Shown: positions 6,605 to 15,291, numbered from the stretch's first letter. The stretch is 20,238 bases of DNA from an uncultured Olegusella sp. (GCF_947253395.1 NZ_CAMXYY010000021.1:1-20238), one strand, 5' to 3'. Notes: generated from the letters alone by a model not told the origin. Numbers and translations are program-made.

Positions 6605-7507
6605 ATGGCTGCTAAGCTCAAGACTGGAAATTCAATCCGCAGGTCTACACGCCATTGGGCATGGCTTTTTATTCTGCCCGTGTTTGCTGCATTTTGCATC
6701 GGCTTCATTTGGCCCTTTATCCAAGGCATGTATTTGTCGCTGTGTAGCTTTAGGCTTGTCTCCAACGCTCAGTTTGTTGGATTTGCAAACTTTGCAACGG
6801 CTTTAGCTGATGAAAGTTTCCAGCACTCTTTCTGGTACACAGCTCTTACCGCAGTGGTAAGTCTCGTGCTTATCAATGTGTTGGCCTTTACCGTTGCCTA
6901 CGTACTCACCCAAAACATCAAGGGTTCCAATCTCTTCCGTACGGTCTTCTTTATGCCCAACCTTATTGGCGGCATTGTTTTGGGTTATATCTGGTCGATG
7001 ATTTTTGATGGCATATTGCGCGCCTATAACACATCAATATTGCTTAATACTTCCTACGGTTTTTGGGGTCTTATCATCTTGATGTGCTGGCAGCAGGTTG
7101 GCTATATGATGATTATTTATATTGCCGGTCTGCAGGCTGTGCCTGAGGATATGCTTGAGGCCGCCAAGATTGACGGTGCAACCAAGCTACAGACCCTCTT
7201 TAAGGTGACAATTCCCAATGTCATGCCCTCGATTACCATCTGCATGTTCTTGTCGCTTACCAATGGCTTTAAGCTCTTTGACCAGAACCTTGCTCTTACT
7301 GGTGGTCTGCCTTACATCATCCAGCCTGATGGCAATACCATCAATACGACTGAGATGTTGGCACTTAACATCTTCAACACCTTCTATGGCTCTGCTACTG
7401 CAGCTCGCGGTGTTGCACAGGCCAAGGCAGTCATCTTCTTTGTACTCGTCGCGGCACTTGGTTTGGCTCAGCTCTTTTACACCCGTAGAAGGGAGGTGCA
7501 GCAGTAA
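6605..7507 (+). CDS. Sugar ABC transporter permease, MalF/UgpA type
   Basis: This 300-residue inner-membrane protein would form half of the translocation channel. It shows about six hydrophobic segments, the first at about residues 17-40 (AWLFILPVFAAFCIGFIWP), and the EAA loop that contacts the ATPase (EAAKIDGATKLQTLFKVTIP, from residue 185). It has the short form typical of oligosaccharide permeases, without the large periplasmic loop of E. coli MalF. The ribosome site AAAGGAG lies a few bases before the ATG. Its TAA overlaps the ATG of the next permease by one base, so the two are translationally coupled and produced in equal amounts. Confidence 0.9.
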   Translation: MAAKLKTGNSIRRSTRHWAWLFILPVFAAFCIGFIWPFIQGMYLSLCSFRLVSNAQFVGFANFATALADESFQHSFWYTALTAVVSLVLINVLAFTVAYVLTQNIKGSNLFRTVFFMPNLIGGIVLGYIWSMIFDGILRAYNTSILLNTSYGFWGLIILMCWQQVGYMMIIYIAGLQAVPEDMLEAAKIDGATKLQTLFKVTIPNVMPSITICMFLSLTNGFKLFDQNLALTGGLPYIIQPDGNTINTTEMLALNIFNTFYGSATAARGVAQAKAVIFFVLVAALGLAQLFYTRRREVQQ

Positions 7508-8373
7508 TGGCAAAGACAAAAGAACAGACGCTCGCTGCCGAGCGTCGTACCAAGACTACCTTGTCGGTGACACTTGCAATTATCTGCATTGCTTGGGTAC
7601 TGCCTATGGTTGCTGTGGTTATCAACTCATTTAAGAAAAATACCTTTGTCAAGACCGAGACCTTTGCTTTGCCTACAGCAGACAGCTTTGCTGGTTGGGG
7701 TAACTTCATCAAGGGAATGACCTTCGGTAACTATCCTTTTGCAAGCTCTGCTCTCTATTCGGTCATCATTACTGTTTTATCAGTAGCACTTATTTTGGTG
7801 TTCTGCTCGATGGCTGCTTGGTATATTCAGCGTGTGAACTCGCTGTTTTGCAAGGCTGTGTACTACCTTTGCGTCTTCTCGATGGTAGTGCCCTTCCAGA
7901 TGGTTATGTTTACCCTGTCTCGTACCGCCTATGTGCTACACATGGACAATCCCTTTACCATTCCCATCATCTATCTGGGTTTTGGTGCAGGTCTTGCCAT
8001 CTTTATGTTCTCGGGCTTTGTGAAGGCAATTCCTCTTGAGATTGAAGAAGCGGCTGCAATTGATGGTTGTGGACCGGTTCGCACCTTCTTCCTCGTCGTT
8101 TTGCCCATGCTTAAACCCACTCTTATCTCCGTGGGTATCCTTGAAATTATGTGGGTCTGGAACGACTACCTTCTGCCCTATTTGGTGCTTGATACCAATG
8201 AGTACCGCACAATTCCTATCCATATTCAGTACCTCAAGGGTAGTTACGGCACCGTCGATCTAGGTGCAACGATGGCTTTGATTTTGCTTGCCATTATTCC
8301 TGTTGTTGCTTTCTATCTTGCCTGCCAGAAGCACATCATCAAGGGCGTCGCAGCTGGCGCTGTGAAGGGTTAG
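7507..8373 (+). CDS. Sugar ABC transporter permease, MalG/UgpE type
   Basis: This 288-residue inner-membrane protein is the partner half of the channel. It has an N-terminal hydrophobic helix (about 20-38), further helices, and the EAA loop (EEAAAIDGCGPVRTFFLVVLP, EAA from residue 181) followed by WVWNDYLLP, characteristic of the MalG/UgpE type of permease. The start ATG overlaps the stop of the upstream permease, and a strong Shine-Dalgarno GGAGGTG (7492-7498) lies 8 nt upstream inside that gene. malQ begins two bases after its stop. Partner assignment is sure; substrate is from context. Confidence 0.9.
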   Translation: MAKTKEQTLAAERRTKTTLSVTLAIICIAWVLPMVAVVINSFKKNTFVKTETFALPTADSFAGWGNFIKGMTFGNYPFASSALYSVIITVLSVALILVFCSMAAWYIQRVNSLFCKAVYYLCVFSMVVPFQMVMFTLSRTAYVLHMDNPFTIPIIYLGFGAGLAIFMFSGFVKAIPLEIEEAAAIDGCGPVRTFFLVVLPMLKPTLISVGILEIMWVWNDYLLPYLVLDTNEYRTIPIHIQYLKGSYGTVDLGATMALILLAIIPVVAFYLACQKHIIKGVAAGAVKG

Positions 8374-8375
8374 CC

Positions 8376-9884
8376 ATGGAGAGGTCGAGTGGCATCATAG
8401 CTCCGCTTTTTTCACTACCATCGCCCTATGGTATTGGTAGCTTAGGCGCTGCTGCACACGAGTGGATTGATTTTCTTGCTGCAGCAAAGCAGAGCTGGTG
8501 GCAATTGCTGCCGGTAGGTCCTACGAGCTATGGAGATTCGCCTTACCAAAGTCCTTCGACTTTTGCAGGTAATCACTACTTGATCGACCTTGACTTGCTT
8601 GTCCAAGATGGACTTCTTAAGGCAAAAGAGCTTATGGCAGTTGAGTGGGGAAATGATCCTGCGCGTGTTGACTACCAGGCGCTCTATGAGCATCGCCTAT
8701 CACTTTTAGCCTTGGCTTGCGAGCGTGGCTGGCAGCGTGATGCTGCAAAAATTGCGAGCTTTGCTCGGAAAAATGCCACTTGGCTTGATGACTATGCGCT
8801 GTTTATGGCCGTCAAGCGTCACTTTGGTATGGTTGCTTGGACCGATTGGCCTGATGAGGCTATTCGCCTACATGACCGCAAAGCTTGCGAGGCATATCGC
8901 ATAAAACTTGCGAGTGATGTGCGTCTCTTTGTGTATACGCAGTATCTCTTCTTCCAGCAGTGGGAAGAATTGCGTCGCTACGCACACAAACGGGGTGTGG
9001 GCATCATTGGTGACCTGCCAATTTATGTGGCAATGGATTCTGCCGATGTTTGGGCTGAGCCTGCAAACTTTCAGTTGGATGAACTGAACGTCCCTACGTT
9101 TGTTGCAGGTGTACCACCTGATAATTTTTCAACAACCGGTCAGCTTTGGGGTAACCCTTTGTACGATTATGAAGCAATGGAAGCTGATGATTTTGGCTGG
9201 TGGCGTCGTCGTGCTGCTGGTGCCGCTCGTCTGTTTGATGTCATTCGCATTGATCACTTCCGCGGTATCGAGAGTTATTGGGCGGTACCCTATGGTGCGA
9301 CAACCACCAAAGACGGCCACTGGGTCAAAGGTCCTGGTATCCGTCTTGTCCATGCTATTAAATCTGCCATTGGGGATTGTGGCTTGATTGCTGAGGATTT
9401 GGGTTACTTGACAACTGAAGTACGTGAATTGCTTGCTCAATCTGCCCTTCCAGGGATGAGGATTATGCAATTTGCCTTTGACTCACGCGATCAGGATAAT
9501 GCAGGCATTATGCCAGAAGACTATCCCCAAAATTGTGTGTGCTATGTAGGTTCTCATGACAACGCGCCTATTGGTGCATGGGCACAAGAGGTCCAAGCAA
9601 GTGATTTGGCAGCGGCAATAAAATATCTCAAGGCAAAAGATGAGTCCGATCTGCCTTGGGCTTTTGTACGCGCAGGTATGGCAAGCAAAGCACAGCTTTT
9701 TATGGCACAGATTCAGGATTATCTGGGTCTTGGTGCAGATTCTCGTATCAATTCGCCGGGAATTCTCGGCGACAACTGGCAGTGGCGTCTTGTGCCTGGC
9801 CAGCTGAGCAAAAGTCTGGCGGCACACATTGCCGACCTCACCACCCAGTATGAAAGGAGTGTGAAGCACTCATGGCAACAGTAA
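8376..9884 (+). CDS. malQ: 4-alpha-glucanotransferase (amylomaltase)
   Basis: This 502-residue cytoplasmic GH77 enzyme transfers alpha-1,4-glucan segments between maltodextrins and releases glucose, making imported short maltooligosaccharides usable. The N-terminus (SGIIAPLFSLPSPYGIGSLG, then SWWQLLPVGPT and DSPYQSPSTFAGN) is diagnostic. The three catalytic acids fall at Asp293 (IRIDHFRG), Glu340 (LIAEDLG) and Asp395 (GSHDN), the same numbers as in the Thermus enzyme, so the protein is full length without indels. It sits between the permeases and the ATPase of the transporter: 2 bp after the upstream permease and overlapping the ATPase gene by 13 bp, so uptake and processing are co-expressed. 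A Shine-Dalgarno-like GAAGGG precedes the ATG. Confidence 0.95.
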   Translation: MERSSGIIAPLFSLPSPYGIGSLGAAAHEWIDFLAAAKQSWWQLLPVGPTSYGDSPYQSPSTFAGNHYLIDLDLLVQDGLLKAKELMAVEWGNDPARVDYQALYEHRLSLLALACERGWQRDAAKIASFARKNATWLDDYALFMAVKRHFGMVAWTDWPDEAIRLHDRKACEAYRIKLASDVRLFVYTQYLFFQQWEELRRYAHKRGVGIIGDLPIYVAMDSADVWAEPANFQLDELNVPTFVAGVPPDNFSTTGQLWGNPLYDYEAMEADDFGWWRRRAAGAARLFDVIRIDHFRGIESYWAVPYGATTTKDGHWVKGPGIRLVHAIKSAIGDCGLIAEDLGYLTTEVRELLAQSALPGMRIMQFAFDSRDQDNAGIMPEDYPQNCVCYVGSHDNAPIGAWAQEVQASDLAAAIKYLKAKDESDLPWAFVRAGMASKAQLFMAQIQDYLGLGADSRINSPGILGDNWQWRLVPGQLSKSLAAHIADLTTQYERSVKHSWQQ

Positions 9885-11077
9885 GTCTACGTCATATCGA
9901 AAAGGTGTATCCCAACACCGAGGCAAAGAAGGGCTTGTTTGGCAAAAAAGCTCAAGCCCCCAAGAAGAAGCACAATCTCAAGGTAACTGATGAGGGTGTT
10001 TTGGCAGTAGAGGACTTCAACCTTGAAATTGCTGACCGTGAGTTTGTTGTTCTCGTTGGCCCTTCGGGCTGCGGCAAGTCTACTACCCTGCGCATGGTTG
10101 CAGGCCTAGAGGAGATTACCCGCGGTGAGCTGCTGATTGACGACAAACTTATGAATGATGTGGCGCCCAAGGATCGCGACATCGCAATGGTTTTCCAGAG
10201 CTATGCTCTCTATCCTCACATGACCGTTTATGACAATCTTGCTTTCCCCCTTAAACTCCGCAAGGTTGAGGCGAGCGAGATTGACCATAAGGTTCGTGAA
10301 GCTGCAGAGATTTTAGGCATCACTGAGTACCTTGAGCGTAAGCCCAAGGCCCTGTCTGGTGGCCAGCGCCAGCGCGTTGCTATCGGCCGTGCTATTGTTC
10401 GTGAGCCCAAAGTCCTGCTTATGGATGAGCCGCTCTCCAACCTTGACGCAAAGCTGCGCAACCAGATGCGTGCAGAGATCATTAAGTTGCGTCAGCGTAT
10501 TGACACTACCTTTATCTATGTCACGCATGATCAAACCGAGGCCATGACTTTGGGTGACAGCATTGTCATCATGAAAGATGGTGTGGTACAGCAGGTTGGC
10601 ACTCCTCAGGAAGTCTTTGATCATCCCGCCAATCTCTTTGTTGCAGGCTTTATTGGCGTACCTCAGATGAACTACTTTGATGCTGAACTCGTACGCAAGG
10701 GTGATAGCTACACGGTGGTCATAGGTGATGTTGTAGTTGAGCCAAGCGCAGAAAAGCAAGAGCGTCTCCTTGCACATGATGTCCAAAGCCAGGCCATTAC
10801 GTTGGGCGTTCGTCCCGAGCACTTGGAACTTGATACCAACGAGCCTCCCGCAGCTAATACGCTTAACGGTAGCGTTGAGGTCTCCGAGATGATGGGTTCT
10901 TCAATTCATCTGCATCTGAATGCCAGGGGTCAAGATGTTATCGTTATCGTTCAGACTACCGAGCTAGCAAAGTCAGGGTTAACGGCATTTGCTCCTGAAA
11001 CGACGATTTCGTTCTCTTTCCCAGGTAATGCGGTGCATCTCTTCTCTAAGGAAGATGAGCATAACCTCGAGTTTTAA
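9872..11077 (+). CDS. msmK: Sugar ABC transporter ATP-binding protein (MsmK/MalK/UgpC type)
   Basis: This 401-residue cytoplasmic ATPase would power the two permeases. Walker A GPSGCGKST lies at 63-71, signature LSGGQRQRVAIGRA at 161-174, Walker B with Asp185-Glu186 (LLMDEPLSNLD) and switch His219 (THDQTEAM). A C-terminal OB-fold/TOBE region starts near residue 240 (IGVPQMNYF, LGVRPEHLEL). Compared with E. coli MalK there are about 27 extra residues before Walker A, a Lys-rich stretch at about 18-37 (EAKKGLFGKK, PKKKHNLK). The gene overlaps the end of malQ by 13 bp, with AAAGGAG located about 12 nt before the ATG. Many ATPases of this type serve several sugar transporters, so other permeases outside the window may use it. 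A strong terminator follows. Confidence 0.93.
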   Translation: MATVSLRHIEKVYPNTEAKKGLFGKKAQAPKKKHNLKVTDEGVLAVEDFNLEIADREFVVLVGPSGCGKSTTLRMVAGLEEITRGELLIDDKLMNDVAPKDRDIAMVFQSYALYPHMTVYDNLAFPLKLRKVEASEIDHKVREAAEILGITEYLERKPKALSGGQRQRVAIGRAIVREPKVLLMDEPLSNLDAKLRNQMRAEIIKLRQRIDTTFIYVTHDQTEAMTLGDSIVIMKDGVVQQVGTPQEVFDHPANLFVAGFIGVPQMNYFDAELVRKGDSYTVVIGDVVVEPSAEKQERLLAHDVQSQAITLGVRPEHLELDTNEPPAANTLNGSVEVSEMMGSSIHLHLNARGQDVIVIVQTTELAKSGLTAFAPETTISFSFPGNAVHLFSKEDEHNLEF

Positions 11078-11107
11078 GCTCTAGAGTTTACTTGCACTCC
11101 CTCTGTC

Positions 11108-11138
11108 GGCAGCTCACTTTTGGGTGGGCTGCCTTTTT
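11108..11138 (+). terminator. Rho-independent terminator of the sugar operon
   Basis: GGCAGCTCAC (11108-11117), loop TTTTGG, GTGGGCTGCC (11124-11133): a 10-bp stem with one G-U pair, then five T (11134-11138). It lies 30 bp after the ATPase stop codon. Confidence 0.92.
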
Positions 11139-11171
11139 GTGACAGCTCATCAATCTGATTTCGTGTGCTGA

Positions 11172-11357
11172 GCCAAACGCCACGTTCTATTTCAATCAAC
11201 ACGGCCCTGCTTGCCAAAAGCCACGTTCTATTTCAGAAAAAATGTCAAAAGCCACACTCTATTTCAAAGGGCTTGACGTTTGCCCAGGTAGATTTTTTCC
11301 GGGTGAAATGAAACGTGGCTTTTGGCTAAAAAAGTGAAGTAGAACGTGGCGTTTGGC
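11172..11357. repeat. Nested repeat island: five copies of a 23-bp motif, three direct and two inverted
   Basis: The unit is GCCAAAnGCC followed by ACGTTCTATTTCA. Direct copies lie at 11172-11194, 11213-11235 and 11244-11266 (the third with three differences). Inverted copies lie at 11304-11326 and 11335-11357. Copy 1 and copy 5 share the variant base C at position 7 and match 22 of 23; copy 2 and copy 4 share A there and match 21 of 23. The variants therefore pair as 1 with 5 and 2 with 4, forming nested stems. Copies 2-3 and 4-5 are separated by 8-nt A-rich spacers. A short GGGC...GCCC hairpin (11269-11285) lies near the centre. I do not recognise the motif; it could be a repressor-site cluster, a non-autonomous palindromic element or a structured RNA. 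Confidence 0.85.
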
Positions 11358-11670
11358 AATCCAGAAAGAAATATGCCGCGGATGGCACCTAGAATGAAGA
11401 ACTCTGCGGTATGTGACAGCCAAGGGAGGCGAACCGTGGCTGGCTGTGATGATAGGTCATCAGTCCGTCCTCACACAGATTAGTTGTGATTGGAGCTGGC
11501 CTTGGACGCGAGGCTAAAGCATGCGTTTACGTGCGTTCCGAGGCTCTGTTTAACGCCGCTCACGGGTTGCTTGGCAGTGCTGCTGCGAGATTGAGTCAGT
11601 TTCGCTAAACTAAAAGAGTGACGGTGACGCCCGGACGTAAAAGCCGGTGCGAACGGGAGGAAGGCAAGCC
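11358..11670 (+). other. Non-coding leader of glgA
   Basis: About 310 bp hold no convincing gene. A stem-loop TGATGA-TAGG-TCATCA lies at 11447-11462, and a second possible stem TCACA/TGTGA at 11471-11489. A tiny reading frame of 15 codons (GTG at 11436 to TAG at 11483) has a good Shine-Dalgarno (AAGGGAGG, 11422-11429). The repeat CGAGGCT occurs at 11509-11515 and 11539-11545. I could not place a convincing promoter, and I recognise no known riboswitch class. Confidence 0.4.
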
Positions 11671-13146
11671 ATGGCTGCACCTAAGGTTCTGTTCGTTGGC
11701 TCCGAGTGCTATCCCTTTATCAAAACGGGTGGACTCGCTGATGTTATGGGCGCACTGCCCAAGGCTTTGGTAGCCGATGGGGTGGATGTGCGCGTTATTA
11801 TTCCCAAATACAATGTCTTGCCCCAAGAGTACAAAGATCGCATGACGCATGTCTGCGACTTTTGGATGGATATGGGAGGTATTGGTAACCATTTTGTGGG
11901 TGTTGAGACCTTCGACCAAGATGATGTTACCTACTACTTCCTCGATAATGAGGATTTCTTTGGTTGGGGCGCACCCTATACCAATATGTATGATGACATC
12001 GAGAAGTTCATTTTCTTTGATAAAGCAGTACTAGCAGCATTGCCGGTTATTGGCTGGACTCCTGATATTATCCACTGCCACGATTGGCAAGCAGGACTTG
12101 TACCAGTGTTTTTGCGTACGCTCTTTTATGACACGGATCTTTCGCGCAATACCAAGTGTGCAATCACCATTCACAACCTGCGCTTCCAAGGTATTTGTGA
12201 ACGCGAACGTATGCAGCGCGTTTCGGGTATTCCTGATGAGGCATTTGCACTGGATAAATGTGGTTATTCAAGTGCAGCCAATGCGTATCGCAATGATGCC
12301 AACATGCTCAAGGGTGGCATTGTTTACGCTGACCGGATAACTACGGTATCCGAGACGTATGCAGGTGAGATTCAGACTAGTGAGTATGGCGAAGATCTTG
12401 ATGGCATTATGCGCTACCATGCCTCCAAGATGGTGGGTATTGTTAACGGTATTGACTATGAGGTCAACAACCCCAAGACTGACAAGCATCTGACATATAA
12501 CTATTCCTCGCGCAATGTCATTAAAGGCAAAGCCGAAAACAAGCTGGCACTTCAGCGTGAGCTTGACCTTGTTGAGGATCCAAGCAAGATGGTCATTGGC
12601 TTGATTTCGCGTCTTACCAACCAAAAAGGACTTGACTTGGTGGGCACCATTGCTGAGGACATGGTTGCTGACGGTAATACGCAGTTTGTTTTGCTTGGTA
12701 CAGGCGATAGCGATCTTGAAAATATGTTCCGTGATCTTGAGTGGCGTCACCACGGCACTGTCTCTAGTTCCATCATGTACTCGGGCGAGCGTTCGTCCAA
12801 GATTTATGCAGCAGCCGATGCCATGCTGGTACCTAGTCGTTTTGAGCCCTGCGGTCTCACGCAACTTATTGCTATGCGTTATGGTGCACTGCCTATTGTG
12901 CGTGAGACTGGTGGCCTGCGCGATACGGTTGAGCCGTATAACGAATACGAAGAGACGGGCGTGGGCTTCTCGTTTAACCACTACGATTCATGGTTGTTGC
13001 TCAATGCAGTTAACTATGCTAAGACGGTTTACTTTACGCGCAGACATAGCTGGGATGCAATGGTATGTCGTGCAATGACTCGCGACTTTAGTTGGAATGT
13101 TTCGGCCAAGCGCTACGAAGAGCTTTACCACAGTATGCTGGGCTAG
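11671..13146 (+). CDS. glgA: Glycogen synthase (ADP-glucose, GT5)
   Basis: This 491-residue cytoplasmic enzyme extends alpha-1,4-glucan using ADP-glucose. The N-terminus KVLFVGSECYPFIKTGGLADV contains the KTGGL nucleotide-sugar motif at 18-22; HCHDWQAGLVP and TIHNLRFQG follow; the C-terminal domain has ISRLTNQKGLDL, PSRFEPCGLTQL and RETGGLRDTV, all standard for GlgA. A GTG at 11647 is in frame, but the ATG at 11671 is preceded by GGGAGGAAGG (11655-11664) and begins at the conserved N-terminus, so it is chosen. No glgB, glgC or glgP lies in the window, so it is separated from other glycogen genes. It follows the maltodextrin operon after a terminator and a long leader, suggesting its own promoter. 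Length and motifs are complete. Confidence 0.95.
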   Translation: MAAPKVLFVGSECYPFIKTGGLADVMGALPKALVADGVDVRVIIPKYNVLPQEYKDRMTHVCDFWMDMGGIGNHFVGVETFDQDDVTYYFLDNEDFFGWGAPYTNMYDDIEKFIFFDKAVLAALPVIGWTPDIIHCHDWQAGLVPVFLRTLFYDTDLSRNTKCAITIHNLRFQGICERERMQRVSGIPDEAFALDKCGYSSAANAYRNDANMLKGGIVYADRITTVSETYAGEIQTSEYGEDLDGIMRYHASKMVGIVNGIDYEVNNPKTDKHLTYNYSSRNVIKGKAENKLALQRELDLVEDPSKMVIGLISRLTNQKGLDLVGTIAEDMVADGNTQFVLLGTGDSDLENMFRDLEWRHHGTVSSSIMYSGERSSKIYAAADAMLVPSRFEPCGLTQLIAMRYGALPIVRETGGLRDTVEPYNEYEETGVGFSFNHYDSWLLLNAVNYAKTVYFTRRHSWDAMVCRAMTRDFSWNVSAKRYEELYHSMLG

Positions 13147-13175
13147 ACCGCTCGCGAGACGCAGAAAGAAAAGTA

Positions 13176-13212
13176 GAAATCTTAGTGTATAGCGCTTAGA
13201 TTTCCTTCTTTT
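13176..13212 (+). terminator. Probable terminator after glgA
   Basis: GAAATCT (13176-13182) pairs with AGATTTC (13198-13204), and the stem continues inward after a T-T mismatch with AGTG/CGCT (13184-13187 and 13193-13196, one G-U). A T-rich CTTCTTTT (13205-13212) follows. The stem is AT-rich, so efficiency may be moderate. Confidence 0.65.
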
Positions 13213-13264
13213 GGGTACCATATGTTTTGTTGATTCTGTATCCAATCGAAGGGGGCATTGCGCT

Positions 13265-15256
13265 ATGCACCAGTTTAAGACTGAGTCCAAAAAGCTCTTG
13301 GACCTTATGATTAACTCCATCTATACCAATCGCGAGATTTTCTTGCGTGAGCTTGTCTCTAACGCCTCTGATGCGGTTGACAAGCTGTATTTTGCAAGTT
13401 TGACTGATCCTACTTGCAAGCTGGGTGATGATGAACTGCAGATTCGGCTGAGTGTGGATAAGGATACGCATACGTTGACGATTTCTGACAACGGTATTGG
13501 CATGAGTGCAGAAGAACTTGACCGTAATCTAGGCACCATTGCACATTCTGGGTCAGAGGAATTTAAGGCAGCCAATGTACAGGCAGCAGATGAGAAAAAC
13601 GAGGAAAATTCCCATAGCGCAGCCGAGATTATTGGTCAGTTTGGCGTGGGCTTTTATTCTGCCTTTATGGTGGCAAAGAACGTGCGCGTGGTAAGTCGTG
13701 CCTTTGGCTCTGACGAGGCTCATGTGTGGGAGTCCAACGGTCTTGATGGCTACAGTGTTATGCCTATCGCTGCAGATGCATTGCTTGAGGGCCGCAACAA
13801 TGGTACCGATGTTATCCTGACTCTGCGCGATGATACCGACGACGAAAAATATAGCGACTATTTAGAAGAGTGGCAGCTGCGCAATCTGATTAAACGTTAT
13901 TCCAACTATGTACGTTATCCCGTACGTATGTTGGTGACTAAGAGTCGCCAAAAACCTGCTCCTGAGCCCAAACCTGAGGATTATACGCCTGAGTGGGAAG
14001 AGTATACCGAGCTCGAGACACTAAATTCTATGACACCCATCTGGCGCCGTCGTCCTTCTGAGGTGAGCCAGGATGAATACGATGAGTTCTACGAGCAAAG
14101 CTTCCATGACTATTCGAAGCCTTTGCGCACCTTCTCTTTGCACGCCGAAGGTACGCTTGAATATAATGCACTGCTCTTTGTGCCCAGTGAGCCTCCCTTT
14201 GATCTTTATAGTCGTGACTATGAGAAAGGTCTGCAACTCTATAGCCGTGGCGTGTTAATCCAGGATAAATGCGCAGATTTGCTGCCTGACTACTACAACT
14301 TTGTTCATGGCGTGGTTGACAGTCCCGATATTGCACTCAATATCTCGCGCGAAACCCTGCAACAGACGCGTCAGCTTCAGGCAATTGCTCGGCGTGTAGA
14401 GCGCAAGATTTCCAGTGAACTGCAGACCATGCGCGACGATGCACGCGAAGACTATGAGAAGTTTTTTGAGCATTTTGGCCGTGGCCTAAAGTACGGTATT
14501 TACGCTAGTTATGGTGCCAAGAAAGATTCGCTCGCAAACTTGTTGCTGTATTGGTCAGCAAAGCAGGGGCGTCTGGTGACCTTGGCAGAGTATGTAGCTG
14601 CTATGCCTGAAGGACAAGATGTTATTTACTATGCTGCAGGTGAGGATCGCGAGCGTCTAGAAAAGATGCCCGTGGTGCATTCTGTGCTTGACCATGGCTT
14701 TGACGTGTTGTTGATGACAGAAGATGTTGATGAGTTTTGCTTGCAAATGATGCGTGACTACAGCTGGACCCCTGAGGCCAAAGAGGGTGAGGAAGCCAAG
14801 GAGCGCACATGCGCATTCAAAAACGTTAGCTCGGGCGAGCTCGACCTGGCAACGGATGAGGAAAAGAAACAGGCCGAAGAAACGGCGGATGAAAACAAGG
14901 AACTGCTTGAAGCTATGAAGTCAGCGTTGGGTGATGCAATCTCAAAAGTTGCCGTATCGCCGCTTGCTACAGATGCACCTGCTGTTATTGCCTCCGAAGG
15001 ACCCATTTCTCTGGAGATGGAACGTGTCATATCCGAAGGTCCCGAAGGTATGCCCCAGATTGGTGCTCAGCGTGTCCTGCAGCTTAATGCAACACATCCT
15101 GTATTTGAAAAGTTGCGTGCTGCCCAGCAAGCAGGAGATACAGACAAGCTCAATTTGATGAGTTCATTGTTGTTAGATCAGGCATTGCTTATGGCAGGTC
15201 TTCCTGTGAAAGATCCTGTAAGCTTTGCCCAAAATGTGTGCAAGCTGATGGCATAA
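13265..15256 (+). CDS. htpG: Hsp90-family chaperone HtpG
   Basis: This 663-residue cytoplasmic ATP-dependent chaperone would work as a dimer. The GHKL ATP-binding domain is intact: FLRELVSNASDAVDK (Glu29, Asn33, Asp36), SDNGIGM (Asp75), GTIAHSG (90-96) and GQFGVGFYSAF (from 124). The middle domain has SRGVLIQDKCADLLPDY and LNISRETLQQ, with the conserved arginine of the ATP-sensing loop. The C-terminal dimerisation part ends at about VCKLMA. An in-frame TTG at 13211 would add 18 residues without homology; the ATG at 13265 has GAAGGGGG 9 nt upstream and starts at the conserved QFKTESKKLLDL. It is about 40 residues longer than E. coli HtpG, with a charged segment near residues 240-280 and an acidic, Lys/Glu-rich stretch near 515-545. 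I saw no CIRCE element upstream. Confidence 0.96.
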   Translation: MHQFKTESKKLLDLMINSIYTNREIFLRELVSNASDAVDKLYFASLTDPTCKLGDDELQIRLSVDKDTHTLTISDNGIGMSAEELDRNLGTIAHSGSEEFKAANVQAADEKNEENSHSAAEIIGQFGVGFYSAFMVAKNVRVVSRAFGSDEAHVWESNGLDGYSVMPIAADALLEGRNNGTDVILTLRDDTDDEKYSDYLEEWQLRNLIKRYSNYVRYPVRMLVTKSRQKPAPEPKPEDYTPEWEEYTELETLNSMTPIWRRRPSEVSQDEYDEFYEQSFHDYSKPLRTFSLHAEGTLEYNALLFVPSEPPFDLYSRDYEKGLQLYSRGVLIQDKCADLLPDYYNFVHGVVDSPDIALNISRETLQQTRQLQAIARRVERKISSELQTMRDDAREDYEKFFEHFGRGLKYGIYASYGAKKDSLANLLLYWSAKQGRLVTLAEYVAAMPEGQDVIYYAAGEDRERLEKMPVVHSVLDHGFDVLLMTEDVDEFCLQMMRDYSWTPEAKEGEEAKERTCAFKNVSSGELDLATDEEKKQAEETADENKELLEAMKSALGDAISKVAVSPLATDAPAVIASEGPISLEMERVISEGPEGMPQIGAQRVLQLNATHPVFEKLRAAQQAGDTDKLNLMSSLLLDQALLMAGLPVKDPVSFAQNVCKLMA

Positions 15257-15291
15257 ATCCAGCTAGACAGCCTCATTAGTACAAATATGAG

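Noticed and set aside
11172..11357. CRISPR array
   Set aside because: Copies occur in both orientations, are only 23 bp, and have spacers of 8, 18 and 37 nt; no cas genes are present.
11561..11670. Promoter for glgA (TTGGCA at 11571 with TAAACT at 11606)
   Set aside because: The spacing is 29 bp, too long for a sigma-70-type promoter, and no better pair was found.
11447..11670. Known structured RNA (RNase P, SRP RNA, tmRNA or a riboswitch) before glgA
   Set aside because: Short stems are present, but none of the conserved cores of these RNAs could be recognised; a covariance-model search would be needed to overturn this.
12268..12981. 237-codon antisense frame within glgA
   Set aside because: glgA motifs are uninterrupted on the plus strand, and the antisense product shows no family features.
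13147..13264. CIRCE (HrcA) or HspR (HAIR) operator before htpG
   Set aside because: No TTAGCACTC/GAGTGCTAA or CTTGAGT/ACTCAAG-like repeat was found; the only dyad there looks like the glgA terminator.
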